A DNA stretch of 64,000 nucleotides, taken from Ampullaceana balthica. Taxonomy: Eukaryota > Mollusca > Gastropoda > Lymnaeidae. The stretch is taken from assembly GCA_944989445.1 (NCBI GenBank), contig CALYLW010000135.1:248001-312000 (forward strand), given 5' to 3'. Both the position numbers and the translations under genes were made by a program. Numbering within the stretch: the first letter of the stretch is position 1; every line of letters starts with the position of its first letter. Shown here one piece after another: positions 40,001 through 46,106 of this stretch. The notes under the pieces are model-generated. The model was not told the DNA's origin. It worked only from the letters and a program-made list of their open reading frames with translations, and did not search any database.

Positions 40001-43000
40001 TCCTATTGTCATACCATCTCGTCCTATTGCCATACCATCTCGTCCTATTGTCATACCATCTCGTCCTATTGTCATACCATCTCGTCCTATTGTCATACCA
40101 TCTCGCCCTATTGTCATCCCATCTCGTCCTATTGTCATCCCATCTCGTCCTATTGTCATACCATCTCGTCCTATTGTCATACCATCTCGTCCTATTGTCA
40201 TACCATCTCACGCTTTGGTCATACATTCCAACTCTAATTTAGAATTACGGACACTTCGACCCCGGGCGTTTCGACCCCGGACGGTTCGAACCTGCCAGTT
40301 CGACCCCAGGACGTTTCGACCCCAGGACGTTTCGACCTCGGATGTTTCGACCCTTTCGTTACTACACAGTGAAATGTTTTTATTTATTCTTTGTTTATAA
40401 AAAAAATATTTTTAGGAATTACGTTTTGGTATATTATCAATTAAAAATTAAAAAAACAGTGTCTCCACTCCAATCCAAAAACACACTTAATAAACAACCC
40501 CGTAAAAACAAAGTTTTTGACTATAAATCCCTTACATATGAGACATAACTAAAAGTATTGATTATGTTCAAAAGTGACAAACATTTACAGACTGAAACCG
40601 AAATTATCTCCCTTGGCTTTAAAACTAGGTCAACTCTAGCAGACGACGACTAAACATTCTAAATAGTGATTTATATAGTATAGATAAACTAAAAATGCAT
40701 TAATTTAAATTATGGTACGTTCGATTGATCTGAAATTTTGATACGATGCATTGTTAGGTGAGACGGGTCCGTGTGCCAAATTTCAGCTCGATGGCTTTAC
40801 TGGAAGTGGGTCATTTTCGACTTTTGTTTTTCGGCGGGCGGACGGGCGTCGCGGGACGACGGGACGACGGTCGACGACGAATGAGACGGCGGTGAAGTTA
40901 ATATAAGGGATTTAAAAAGGACCTAATTTATAAAATTGGGTTTTAAGAATGTATATACGATTTTTAGGTCGTTCAATGATTTTCGCTGTGAAAGTAAAAA
41001 CAAATGAACGTTTGTTTGTTTTTTGGCTTTTTTAAAAAAGGTGTCGACATGCTGAACGACGCACCTCGCAGGTGCTGTTACCATTACAAACCCGCGCCCT
41101 TCCATTCACTTCTGTTTCTTGTGTTCCTTAACACGCGAAGACCTCCCTCGCAGAAATACTGATTTTAATAAGACGTACTAAGTTGTCATTGTTTAAAGTT
41201 AATAAATTTCAATAGTTAATACCGCCGCCTAGCAGACAATAACATTCAAGCTGCTTGACCCGTTTGACCTGACTGAACGTTCGTCAACGTCAATCAGGAT
41301 CGGCCTTTGGGGTGGCAGCTGGAGCAATCGCCCCAGGCCCCGCGCTTAGTGGGGCCCCGCGTTTAAGACTTGAGACAATATTTTAATAATAAAATAGCCG
41401 GAAGATATTGCACTCCTGAGTTTGCGCGAGAATTGATCTAGTGGGGCCCCACGGGGTCATTGTTGCACCAGGCCTCGTGCGTACCTAACGCCGCCTCTGA
41501 CGTCACTGATGTTTACATTTTATCCGATGGTTTCATGATGACATGTTAGGAAGGCTAGACTCAGTGACCACCACAGCATGTCGTGTGCTGGCGAGGGTTA
41601 TGGGGTAGGTAAATAGAGTGAGTGGGGGCAGAGAGAATGTAGGCCTTTAGAAAGGACTATCTGACCATATTGGGGTGGGGGTGGAGTTGGATAGGTTTGG
41701 AAGGACTTTCTACCTCAGAGGAATGGCACATTTATCACAATCATGAATTCGCGCTGAATGTTGACTGGCTGTCCGTGTATATACAAATAATGATTTCAAA
41801 CTGTATTTAATTTTTAATGGATAATAAATAATATTAAGTTAAATTTTTTTTATAAAAAAAATTATTTTAACTTTAAAAAAAAATATTTAAAAAAAAATAC
41901 TACATTGTAGATACGAAAGGGCCGAACCGTCCGGGGTCGAAACGTCCTGTAGTCGAACTGTCCGGGTCGAATCGCCCAGGGTCGAATCGCCCAGGGTCGA
42001 ACCGACCAGTGTCGAAACATCATGGGGTCGAAACGTCCTGTGGTCGAACTGGCAGGGTCGAACCGTCCGGGGTCGAATCGTCCGGGGTCGAAGTGTCCGA
42101 CCACCCTAATTTCATACCATCTCTCCCGCTGGTCTTACCATCCCGTCTGATGCTCATCCCCAGCACTGAAGGCACCATGTACCGACTGGCACCAAATCAC
42201 AGGCCTCACGTGTAGAGATCTGTTGGACGAGAGCAGAACTCTGTGTTACGACACAGTCACTGTGAGTTATTCTCAATTAAACACAATACATTGTCTCCCC
42301 TTTTGGCCGACTACTCAGGTTGTCTACTTATATTTCTGAGGTGCTAGATTAGAACAAATGATTAAATAAAAGATGTCAAAGCCTTAATAAAAAAAGAAAA
42401 TGTTTGCTAAATTCCATTTCATTCGCAGAGCGCTAGTGTTGCTAATACAGATTGCTACAACTTCTTTGGATTGTTTATTCTTTTTAGGTCCAGTCTTGAA
42501 GTTTCTTATTTACTTTTCCCGTTTTTGATCCAAAGACCAGACAAATTTTTTTTATTGGATTTAAAATCTCACTTGTCATGTATCGAGTGTCACGTGATTT
42601 ATGTTTGAAATTTACACATTCTGTAATCTCGTGACAAATAGCATGCTACAATCTCATACTACAATCTGACGGTACAATCTGATGGTACAATCTGATGGTA
42701 TGATCTGATGGTACAATCTGATGGTACAATCTGACGGAACAATCTGATGGTATAATCTGATGGTATGATCTGATGGAACAATCTGACGGTACAATGTGAT
42801 GGTACAATCTGACGGTACAATCTGATGGTACAATCTGATGGTACAATGTGATAGTACAATCTGATGGTACAATCTGATAGTACAATCTGATGGTACAATC
42901 TGATGATACAATCTGATGGTACAATCTGATGGTACAATCTGATGGTACAATCTGATGGTACAATCTGATAGTACAATCTGATGGTACAATCTGATAGTAC

Positions 43001-44736
43001 AATCTGATGGTACAATCTGATGGTACAATCTGATGGTACAATCTGAAGGTAAAATCTGACGGTACAATCTGACGGTACAATCTGACGGTACAAGCTCCAT
43101 TAAGCATTATGTTGAAATCTCAGGATTATATTATCATTGTTTAACCTCATGTTAAGTAATAATATTTGTTGAAAAAATGCTAGATTAGAATTTACATTAC
43201 AATTTATTCTACTATCTATTTTTAACGCATTAAAACCTAACACTGCAATTAACACTTACCATATAATTGCATAATCTAATGTTAACTTATACTTTATAGG
43301 CAAATGGTTCCATCTATTCTTACAATATAATGCCGCTCTTTAGTTTTACCATAGTAAAGTTAAAAACTGAAAGCCCTTTCCACTTCCAGGTCAGATATGT
43401 TCAAGTATTTCCATCCCAAGAATTATCCTTGACAGAGCCTCTCCTCCACTCAGTGCGTCACACCAACAAGTCAATCGTCATCATGGGGCTCGGCATACAT
43501 GACGACTTCAATTTTAACGTTGTCAACAACAAATTTCTACTTCCGTTTCTCAACATGCGTCAGTACTTGTCTACGTCACATGATCGAAGTTTGGATCTTA
43601 AACATGTTCTCACAAATTTCGGCTCTCAGAGTTCAGACACAACAGCGGTTAACACTCGCCTAACAAATCATTCAAACCCTTTGGAATATTTGATACAGAG
43701 AGATTTAGACGCCGCACTTAGAGAGAAGGGTCTGCTCTTCAATAATATCTGGGAAAAGGCAGAACATTTTAGGAAGCAGACAGACTTTGTGAATAGTCCA
43801 GACAGTTTGTTGAAAGGCACCACAAAAGTTTTGAGGCAATCTTCAGTCAGCCATGACACTTCTGAACATCTGTTCTCATTTCTACTCAGGTTGACTGGCG
43901 GAGGACCCAGGTTTTCAAACAACGGGCCAGCATTAGTTTCGAATTTCTCTCTAGAAGGTGACCAAGAGAATGGACCGTACAAGAACTCAACCGTTCCAGG
44001 CACAATTTTTTCAAAATTTTCAGAAAAATTACAAAGTAAAACAGCGGGAACAGTACAAGACACAGACAGTTTACAAACCGCGGGACTCCGTTCCGGCCCC
44101 CACACCAATCTCGCAGCAGACGTTCAAACAGCTCCACGGGAAACACCTTCAAACGGCTCATATTTATACCCAAAAGAGAATGTTAGAAAAACGCCCGCCG
44201 TGTCTGAAATGGTGCACGGAGGTAACACTAAAGAACTGCAACTCAATTTAGATGAAGGTAGCTCGAAAACATCTCATGGCTACCCTGAAAGAGTTCACTT
44301 AAAGCAGCCAACTCGGAGACTGCTGGGTGTTGGAATTCCTCCAGACAACCATCCCAGAGACAGTGTTAACGTTTTACCATCACCATCTGCTGTGGCTGGC
44401 AACACTAGGGACCAGAATGTTGTGTTTGAAAAGTTTCCAAGAGAGGGCGTGGATGTTGAGAAGTTGTGGCCCCGACTGTTGTGGATAGGAGCCCACGCCC
44501 CTGGGTTGCTGAAATCTCCCAAATTTCAAAGACAAACAGCAGACGGCGTGCAAGAGTTCAACACACGAGTTCAGAGAGTCCTCCAGCGATGGCGTGTGCC
44601 GTACCTGGACACATTCAGTTTGACCAATGGAACGGTCAGTTTTGATGGCACGCATTACGGATGGGGGATAAATATGATGAAAGTCAATATGATACTAACA
44701 TACATGGAGGCGGAGCTTGTACCGGGGTGGGATTGA
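6658..44736 (+). CDS. Membrane-anchored SGNH/PC-esterase family protein, four exons
   Basis: Gene model: join(6658..7061, 37835..38100, 42164..42261, 43300..44736), 2205 nt, 734 residues plus stop. All junctions keep frame: phase 2 at the first (TC|A gives Ser135), phase 1 at the second, phase 0 at the third. Residues 8-26 form a signal anchor, so most of the protein is predicted lumenal or extracellular. The SGNH serine block is FVGDSFVRH (Ser195). A conserved GLGIHD follows at 319-324, and [11 protein letters not shown] carries the Asp705/His708 catalytic pair. This pattern matches the PC-esterase family (Pfam PF13839 type; CAS1/PMR5/NXPE relatives), whose members esterify or de-esterify glycans. 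The substrate here is unknown. About 300 residues of low-similarity sequence separate the GLGIHD block from the [10 protein letters not shown] block, longer than usual. Introns of 30.8, 4.1 and 1.0 kb are largely tandem repeats. The exon 2 donor is weak and is the least certain junction. Confidence 0.8.
7050..7460 (+). repeat. 35-bp minisatellite duplicating the exon 1 splice donor
   Basis: The unit is GTCATACAAACTCGTAAGTA plus CACCAACAAACACAT. It comprises the last 13 or so bases of exon 1 and the first 20 or so of intron 1. Potential donor GTs fall at 7062, 7097, 7132, 7167, 7202, 7237, 7272, 7307, 7342, 7377, 7412 and 7447, exactly 35 bp apart. Nine keep GTAAGTAC; 7272 (GTAAGAAC), 7377 (GTAAGTTC) and 7447 (GTAAAACC) are weaker. 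Confidence 0.95.
7461..7973. other. Intron 1, AT-rich unique sequence
   Basis: Nothing recognised beyond AT-rich intronic DNA. Confidence 0.5.
7974..10387 (+). mobile_element. Tandem array of a non-autonomous element (about 550 bp period)
   Basis: Copies start AAATCCCTTATATTAACTTC at 7974 (partial, about 268 bp), 8242, 8798, 9342 and 9898. Each full copy ends CTCATATATAAGGGATTTAT followed by a tail GTTTTTACGGGTTTG. Start and end carry the inverted motif AAATCCCTTATA/TATAAGGGATTT. Inside are (CT)n, a GGCGGGCGG block and a conserved segment CTGAAATTTGGCACACGGAC. There is no coding capacity. Copies are joined head to tail. Reverse-strand single copies lie at 15716-16215 and 40497-40918. Confidence 0.85.
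10388..11130. other. AT-rich intron sequence with a possible transposon end
   Basis: At about 10443 the sequence CAAGGGCGTACCCAGACTTT runs into a G tract, a style shared with hAT termini elsewhere in the window. No partner end was found. The rest is AT-rich and unremarkable. Confidence 0.35.
12169..12828. mobile_element. Non-autonomous hAT-like element with 8-bp target duplication
   Basis: The left end is CAGGAGCGGCCTTTGGGGGT and the right end is AACGCCGCCTCTG, imperfect inverted ends. It is flanked by perfect 8-bp direct repeats ATAACACT at 12161-12168 and 12829-12836. The 660-bp element has no coding similarity. It interrupts the hAT pseudogene, whose reading resumes on the other side. A 205-bp relative is at 41295-41499. 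Confidence 0.88.
13160..13275. repeat. 19-bp tandem repeat, about 6 copies
   Basis: Unit ACATCAGGTACTCACTGTG with minor variants, within the hAT pseudogene. Confidence 0.9.
13478..13966. repeat. 33-bp minisatellite inside the hAT coding region, about 15 copies
   Basis: Unit ACAGCTACATGCTTTCCTTC plus TATCACGTTCATT. On the minus strand it translates in the transposase frame to an 11-residue repeat [11 protein letters not shown], flanked by non-repeated protein on both sides (CSVYATNF before, [11 protein letters not shown] after). All other frames are also open because of the 33-bp period. Confidence 0.95.
14232..14455. repeat. 24-bp tandem repeat, about 9 copies
   Basis: Unit GTGATATACGTGTTTAATTA plus GCCA, with alternating ATACG/ATTCG and AATTAG/AGTTAG variants. 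Confidence 0.92.
14898..15312. repeat. 28-bp tandem repeat split by a LINE insertion
   Basis: Unit GTACATACATGTACATGAGG plus ATAAGTTT. About two copies lie before 14957 and five after 15177; the LINE 3' end sits between them, so the insertion landed inside the array. Confidence 0.9.
14957..15177 (-). mobile_element. 5'-truncated LINE copy (3' UTR only)
   Basis: Carries the same GCGCTGTATCCCAGTAAGGA 3' UTR as the LINE at 2524-3340, and at its upper end the antisense of that LINE's final codons (AAGAAATGTTGTTTCATCAA). An (AAT)n tail lies at its lower end. It is thus a very short 5'-truncated copy rather than an independent SINE. Confidence 0.82.
15313..15715. other. Intron 1, unique sequence
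   Basis: Nothing recognised. Confidence 0.45.
15716..16215 (-). mobile_element. Single copy of the AAATCCC non-autonomous element
   Basis: Starts AAACCCGTAAAAAACAAAGT then GACTATAAATCC, and ends GTTAATATAAAGGATTTAAA, the reverse complement of the units at 8-10 kb. The middle is diverged and carries ATAATGCGCACC repeats not seen in the array. Confidence 0.75.
16216..16726. other. Intron 1, unique sequence
   Basis: Nothing recognised. Confidence 0.45.
16735..18724 (-). mobile_element. hAT transposon copy (TTF zinc finger plus DUF4371 transposase), inactive
   Basis: Ends are CATGGGCG at 16735 and CGCCCATG ending at 18724, each next to a G or C tract, with perfect 8-bp target duplications CTTGTCTG (16727-16734 and 18725-18732). 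On the minus strand 18373-17993 encodes a TTF-type zinc-finger domain ([30 protein letters not shown]). 17512-17216 encodes DUF4371 ([20 protein letters not shown]), and 17154-16930 a later segment with [13 protein letters not shown] foldback element replaces about 350 bp between the first two domains, and the dimerisation end of the transposase is missing, so it is non-functional. A second copy is on the + strand at 46023-52400. Confidence 0.92.
17535..17974. mobile_element. Foldback MITE with GGCCCCGTTTTGTC-type arms
   Basis: Both arms are made of short irregular subrepeats around CAAAACGGCCCC (left, 17540-17610) and its complement GGGGCCGTTTTGTC (right, 17895-17970). The AT-rich middle has no coding capacity. 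Boundaries are inferred by comparison with the uninterrupted hAT copy near 50500-50880 and are good to a few bases only. Confidence 0.75.
18895..19045. repeat. 36-bp tandem repeat, about 4 copies
   Basis: Unit ACTGACTTATTTATTCATAT plus CATATGACACATTTAC. Confidence 0.93.
19085..19205. repeat. 19-bp tandem repeat, about 6 copies
   Basis: Unit TCTGTAATAGATCAGATAG. The first unit follows the motif GGAGCGTCTGTAA, which recurs at 30815 and 61777 without expansion. Confidence 0.9.
19265..19332. repeat. Two-copy direct repeat
   Basis: CATCTGCAGTAAAGCCCTTG plus TTGATCA occurs twice, separated by a few bases. Confidence 0.85.
19333..19811. other. Intron 1, unique sequence
   Basis: Nothing recognised, except that the last part (GGGAATCGAACC near 19811) is the complement of a tRNA T-arm/B-box-like motif. 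Confidence 0.4.
19812..20335. repeat. 43-bp satellite, about 12 copies
   Basis: Unit TTGAACCAAGTTGTAATCGA plus CGTGGCATGAACTCAATATCCTA in two parts. Copies are nearly identical, suggesting recent expansion; one copy has a small deletion near 20220. Confidence 0.95.
20336..20655. other. Intron 1, unique sequence
   Basis: Nothing recognised. Confidence 0.45.
20656..21310. repeat. 34-bp satellite A, about 19 copies
   Basis: Unit CTGGATGCTAATGAAGGACT plus GTGGGACCTAAATG. A variant subset has CCTGCGGATGCAAATG in place of AAATGCTGGATGCTAATG. Confidence 0.95.
21345..29590. repeat. 34-bp satellite B, about 8.2 kb, roughly 240 copies
   Basis: Unit CTAACTGGTCCCCACACATC plus AATGTTAAATTCCC. Divergence between units is moderate, and multi-unit blocks are repeated. 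A marker block containing CCCTATCAATCCCTTCACAT and CTTCCCTTAAC occurs near 22240, 24185, 25480, 27350 and 29030, showing higher-order duplication. Short open frames inside are artefacts. Confidence 0.96.
29591..30345. other. GC-rich unidentified island
   Basis: The base composition changes abruptly at the edge of satellite B to moderately GC-rich, non-repeated sequence up to about 30080. It holds inverted repeats: GGTCGCGGG at 30005-30013 pairs with CCCGCGACC at 30034-30042, and TACCCG pairs with CGGGTA around 29845-29870. Open frames of 97-141 codons exist on both strands, but none resembles a known protein. From about 30085 a two-copy direct repeat (ACACAGAACAGATAAGATGT) leads back to AT-rich DNA. 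Confidence 0.5.
30346..31925. repeat. 13-bp satellite, over 100 copies
   Basis: Unit TGTTGTAACAAAC. It is interrupted by unrelated sequence at about 30795-30840 and by recurring blocks TTTATTGTTGAAAGAAACTG near 31021, 31090, 31503, 31586 and 31887, which give a second, longer periodicity. Confidence 0.95.
32140..37705. repeat. 41/42-bp satellite, about 5.6 kb, roughly 135 copies
   Basis: Unit GTACTAGTGATATATGTATG plus TTTGCATTCTACCTACACATA (41 bp), with a 42-bp form having ATATGTTGATG. The two forms and C/T and G/C variants at fixed positions are mixed in blocks. The 64-codon frames recurring through the array are artefacts. The array ends about 130 bp before exon 2. Confidence 0.96.
37835..38100 (+). 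CDS. SGNH gene exon 2 (GDSF catalytic serine block)
   Basis: The acceptor TTTAACAG ends at 37834. The frame reads [28 protein letters not shown], then [17 protein letters not shown] with the nucleophile Ser195, and GALKSDVHL. The end is placed at 38100 (CTGT|GTACGG), because this gives the phase needed by exon 3 and avoids the in-frame TAA at 38109-38111. The donor is weak. A better consensus (AA|GTAAGC) lies at 38112, after that stop. Confidence 0.78.
38112..39305. repeat. 26-bp satellite, about 45 copies
   Basis: Unit ACAATCAGCCAATCGACACC plus AATAGG. It alternates loosely with a form having TGAGCCAATCCACACCAATACG, giving a partial two-unit period. It begins within about 20 bp of exon 2. 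Confidence 0.95.
39306..39599. other. Intron 2, AT-rich
   Basis: Contains degenerate TATCTCTCCATATTTATTTT repeats at about 39370-39520; otherwise nothing recognised. Confidence 0.5.
39600..39808. repeat. 26-bp tandem repeat, 8 copies
   Basis: Unit CATCAGTTATTTGTGTTAGA plus CATCTC; near-identical copies. Confidence 0.95.
39865..40220. repeat. 21-bp minisatellite, about 17 copies
   Basis: Unit CATACCATCTCGTCCTATTG plus T. Related degenerate units reappear at 42112-42160 (CATACCATCTCTCCCGCTGG) beyond the foldback element and run into the exon 3 acceptor. Confidence 0.93.
40497..40918 (-). mobile_element. Single copy of the AAATCCC non-autonomous element
   Basis: Starts CCCCGTAAAAACAAAGTTTT then GACTATAAATCCC, and ends AATATAAGGGATTTAAAA, the reverse complement of the array units at 8-10 kb. 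It is nested in the foldback element. Confidence 0.85.
41295..41499. mobile_element. 205-bp hAT-type MITE
   Basis: Ends CAGGATCGGCC and GCCGCCTCTG match the 660-bp element at 12169. The flanking 8-bp repeats ACGTCAAT (41287-41294) and ACGTCACT (41500-41507) differ at one base. Most of the interior of the larger element is absent. Confidence 0.83.
42164..42261 (+). CDS. SGNH gene exon 3
   Basis: The acceptor CTCATCCCCAG ends at 42163 and the donor ACT|GTGAGT is at 42262. In phase it encodes [20 protein letters not shown] and [12 protein letters not shown], cysteine-bearing sequence of the kind found between the serine block and the following beta strand in this family. The preceding pyrimidine tract is made of degenerate 21-bp repeat units. 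Confidence 0.72.
42262..42644. other. Intron 3, unique part
   Basis: Nothing recognised. Confidence 0.5.
42645..43095. repeat. 13-bp minisatellite, about 34 copies
   Basis: Unit GATGGTACAATCT with variants (GACGG, GATAG, TATGATCT). It lies in intron 3. Three overlapping open frames of about 150 codons on the minus strand are artefacts. Confidence 0.94.
43300..44736 (+). CDS. SGNH gene exon 4 (C-terminal catalytic part)
   Basis: The acceptor ACTTTATAG ends at 43299; phase 0. It encodes 478 residues starting [16 protein letters not shown]. Family blocks are [15 protein letters not shown] near the start, and [39 protein letters not shown] and [12 protein letters not shown] at the end. The last carries the Asp-x-x-His pair. 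Between the blocks (about 43570-44460) is a roughly 295-residue polar segment with many Ser, Thr and Asn and no similarity I recognise. It stays open with no stop, so it is likely translated. The stop TGA is at 44734-44736; no clear polyadenylation signal was identified downstream. Confidence 0.88.
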   Translation, partial: ANGSIYSYNIMPLFSFTIVKLKTESPFHFQVRYVQVFPSQELSLTEPLLHSVRHTNKSIVIMGLGIHDDFNFNVVNNKFLLPFLNMRQYLSTSHDRSLDLKHVLTNFGSQSSDTTAVNTRLTNHSNPLEYLIQRDLDAALREKGLLFNNIWEKAEHFRKQTDFVNSPDSLLKGTTKVLRQSSVSHDTSEHLFSFLLRLTGGGPRFSNNGPALVSNFSLEGDQENGPYKNSTVPGTIFSKFSEKLQSKTAGTVQDTDSLQTAGLRSGPHTNLAADVQTAPRETPSNGSYLYPKENVRKTPAVSEMVHGGNTKELQLNLDEGSSKTSHGYPERVHLKQPTRRLLGVGIPPDNHPRDSVNVLPSPSAVAGNTRDQNVVFEKFPREGVDVEKLWPRLLWIGAHAPGLLKSPKFQRQTADGVQEFNTRVQRVLQRWRVPYLDTFSLTNGTVSFDGTHYGWGINMMKVNMILTYMEAELVPGWD

Positions 44737-44945
44737 AGATGATAAGTCAGTTTGGAGAAACGTGCAATATGATCAAATGATAAGTACTGGCCAGGCCTAG
44801 ATGACTTAGATAAGTACCTGCCAGGCCTGGTTGGCTCAGATAAGTACTGGTTGGCGTCTGTCCAATGACAAGGAGCGTGAATCCAACTGGATTAAAACTA
44901 ACTATGAGATGCTTGAAATTTTTAGGAAAAAAATATTTCTAAGTA
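44737..44945. other. 3' flank of the SGNH gene
   Basis: Contains three imperfect copies of GATAAGTACTGGCCAGGCCT-like sequence (44752-44850). Nothing else recognised. Confidence 0.5.
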
Positions 44946-44946
44946 G

Positions 44947-45562
44947 TTGGTATTGTTCTGTTTGTTGTTATTGTTCTGTTTGTTGTTATTGTTCTGTTTG
45001 TTGTTATTGTTCTGTTTGTTGTTATTGTTCTGTTTGTTGGTATTGTTCTGTTTGTTGGTATTGTTCTGTTTGTTGTTATTGTTCTGTTTGTTGGTATTGT
45101 TCTGTTTGTTGGTATTGTTCTGTTTGTTGGTATTGTTCTATTTGTTGTTATTGTTCTGTTTGTTGGTATTGTTCTGTTTGTTGTTATTGTTCTGTTTGTT
45201 GGTATTGTTCTGTTTGTTGTTATTGTTCTGTTTGTTGTTATTGTTCTGTTTGTTGTTATTGTTCTGTTTGTTGTTATTGTTCTGTTTGTTGGTATTGTTC
45301 TATTTGTTGTTATTGTTCTGTTTTTTGGTATTGTTCTGTTTGTTGGTATTGTTCTGTTTGTTGGTATTGTTCTGTTTGTTGGTATTGTTCTGTTTGTTGT
45401 TATTGTTCTATTTGTTGTTATTGTTCTGTTTGTTGTTATTGTTCTGTTTGTTGTTATTGTTCTGTTTGTTGTTATTGTTCTATTTGTTGGTATTGTTCTA
45501 TTTGTTGGTATTGTTCTATTTGTTGTTATTGTTCTGTTTGTTGGTATTGTTCTGTTTTCTGA
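44947..45562. repeat. 18-bp minisatellite, about 34 copies
   Basis: Unit TATTGTTCTGTTTGTTGT, with T/G at the last position giving two unit types in irregular order. The period is six codons, so frames over 200 codons are open in several registers; all are artefacts. Confidence 0.95.
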
Positions 45563-45838
45563 AAAGGTGTCTGCTGACAAGTAAATGAGATGAAATAAGA
45601 ATGAGGTCATCATGAGCTGTAAACCAAATTTTGTTAGTAGAGATGTTGACATCAGACATCAAGTAACTTACAGGTATGCACTTCTTTACATACATCTACG
45701 TTATAGGATAATCCAGTTATATTGAGTTATGTCACGTCTACTTCACATGCTACATAGACATTCAACATATGACAAGAGAACAACAACAAAAGATTTTCAT
45801 AACTCTCTTTACAAAGAGTTGTATACATTTGAGGTTAT

Positions 45839-45840
<2 letters not shown>
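45563..45840. other. Short unique stretch
   Basis: Nothing recognised. Confidence 0.4.
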
Positions 45841-45893
<53 letters not shown>

Positions 45894-45922
45894 GGGAGAG
45901 AGAGAGAGAGAGAGAGAGAAAG
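45841..45922. repeat. (GA)n microsatellite
   Basis: About 24 GA units, a short interruption (AATAGG), then about 12 more. Confidence 0.98.
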
Positions 45923-46106
45923 AAAAAATATACATAAATATAAATTTAGAGCTTTTTGGAACAGTTTTGATTCTGCGAGCACCTAACATATTTGGATCCG
46001 CCAAGATGGATATGTAAGCATGCATGGGCGTCGCTAGGAATTTTTCCAGGGGGGGGGCACAAAAACTCGTGTTTTTAATTTAACTGATAATGTCAAACAG
46101 ATTCAT

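Larger units (their letters stand above)
40236..42105. mobile_element. Foldback transposable element, about 1.9 kb
   Basis: The left arm from about 40249 reads GGACACTTCGACCCCGGGCG and continues as irregular repeats of TTCGACC(C) to about 40360. The right arm (41915-42097) is its inverse, ending GGTCGAAGTGTCC. AATTT flanks both outer edges as a candidate short duplication. The interior is AT-rich and carries two further insertions (40497-40918 and 41295-41499). No coding sequence. The 21-bp minisatellite continues on the far side, showing that the element inserted into it. Confidence 0.82.

Noticed and set aside
44831..45652. Cys-rich (CCYCSV) or Thr-rich (TTNRTI) repeat proteins
   Set aside because: Opposite-strand readings of the same 18-bp minisatellite; several registers are open at once.
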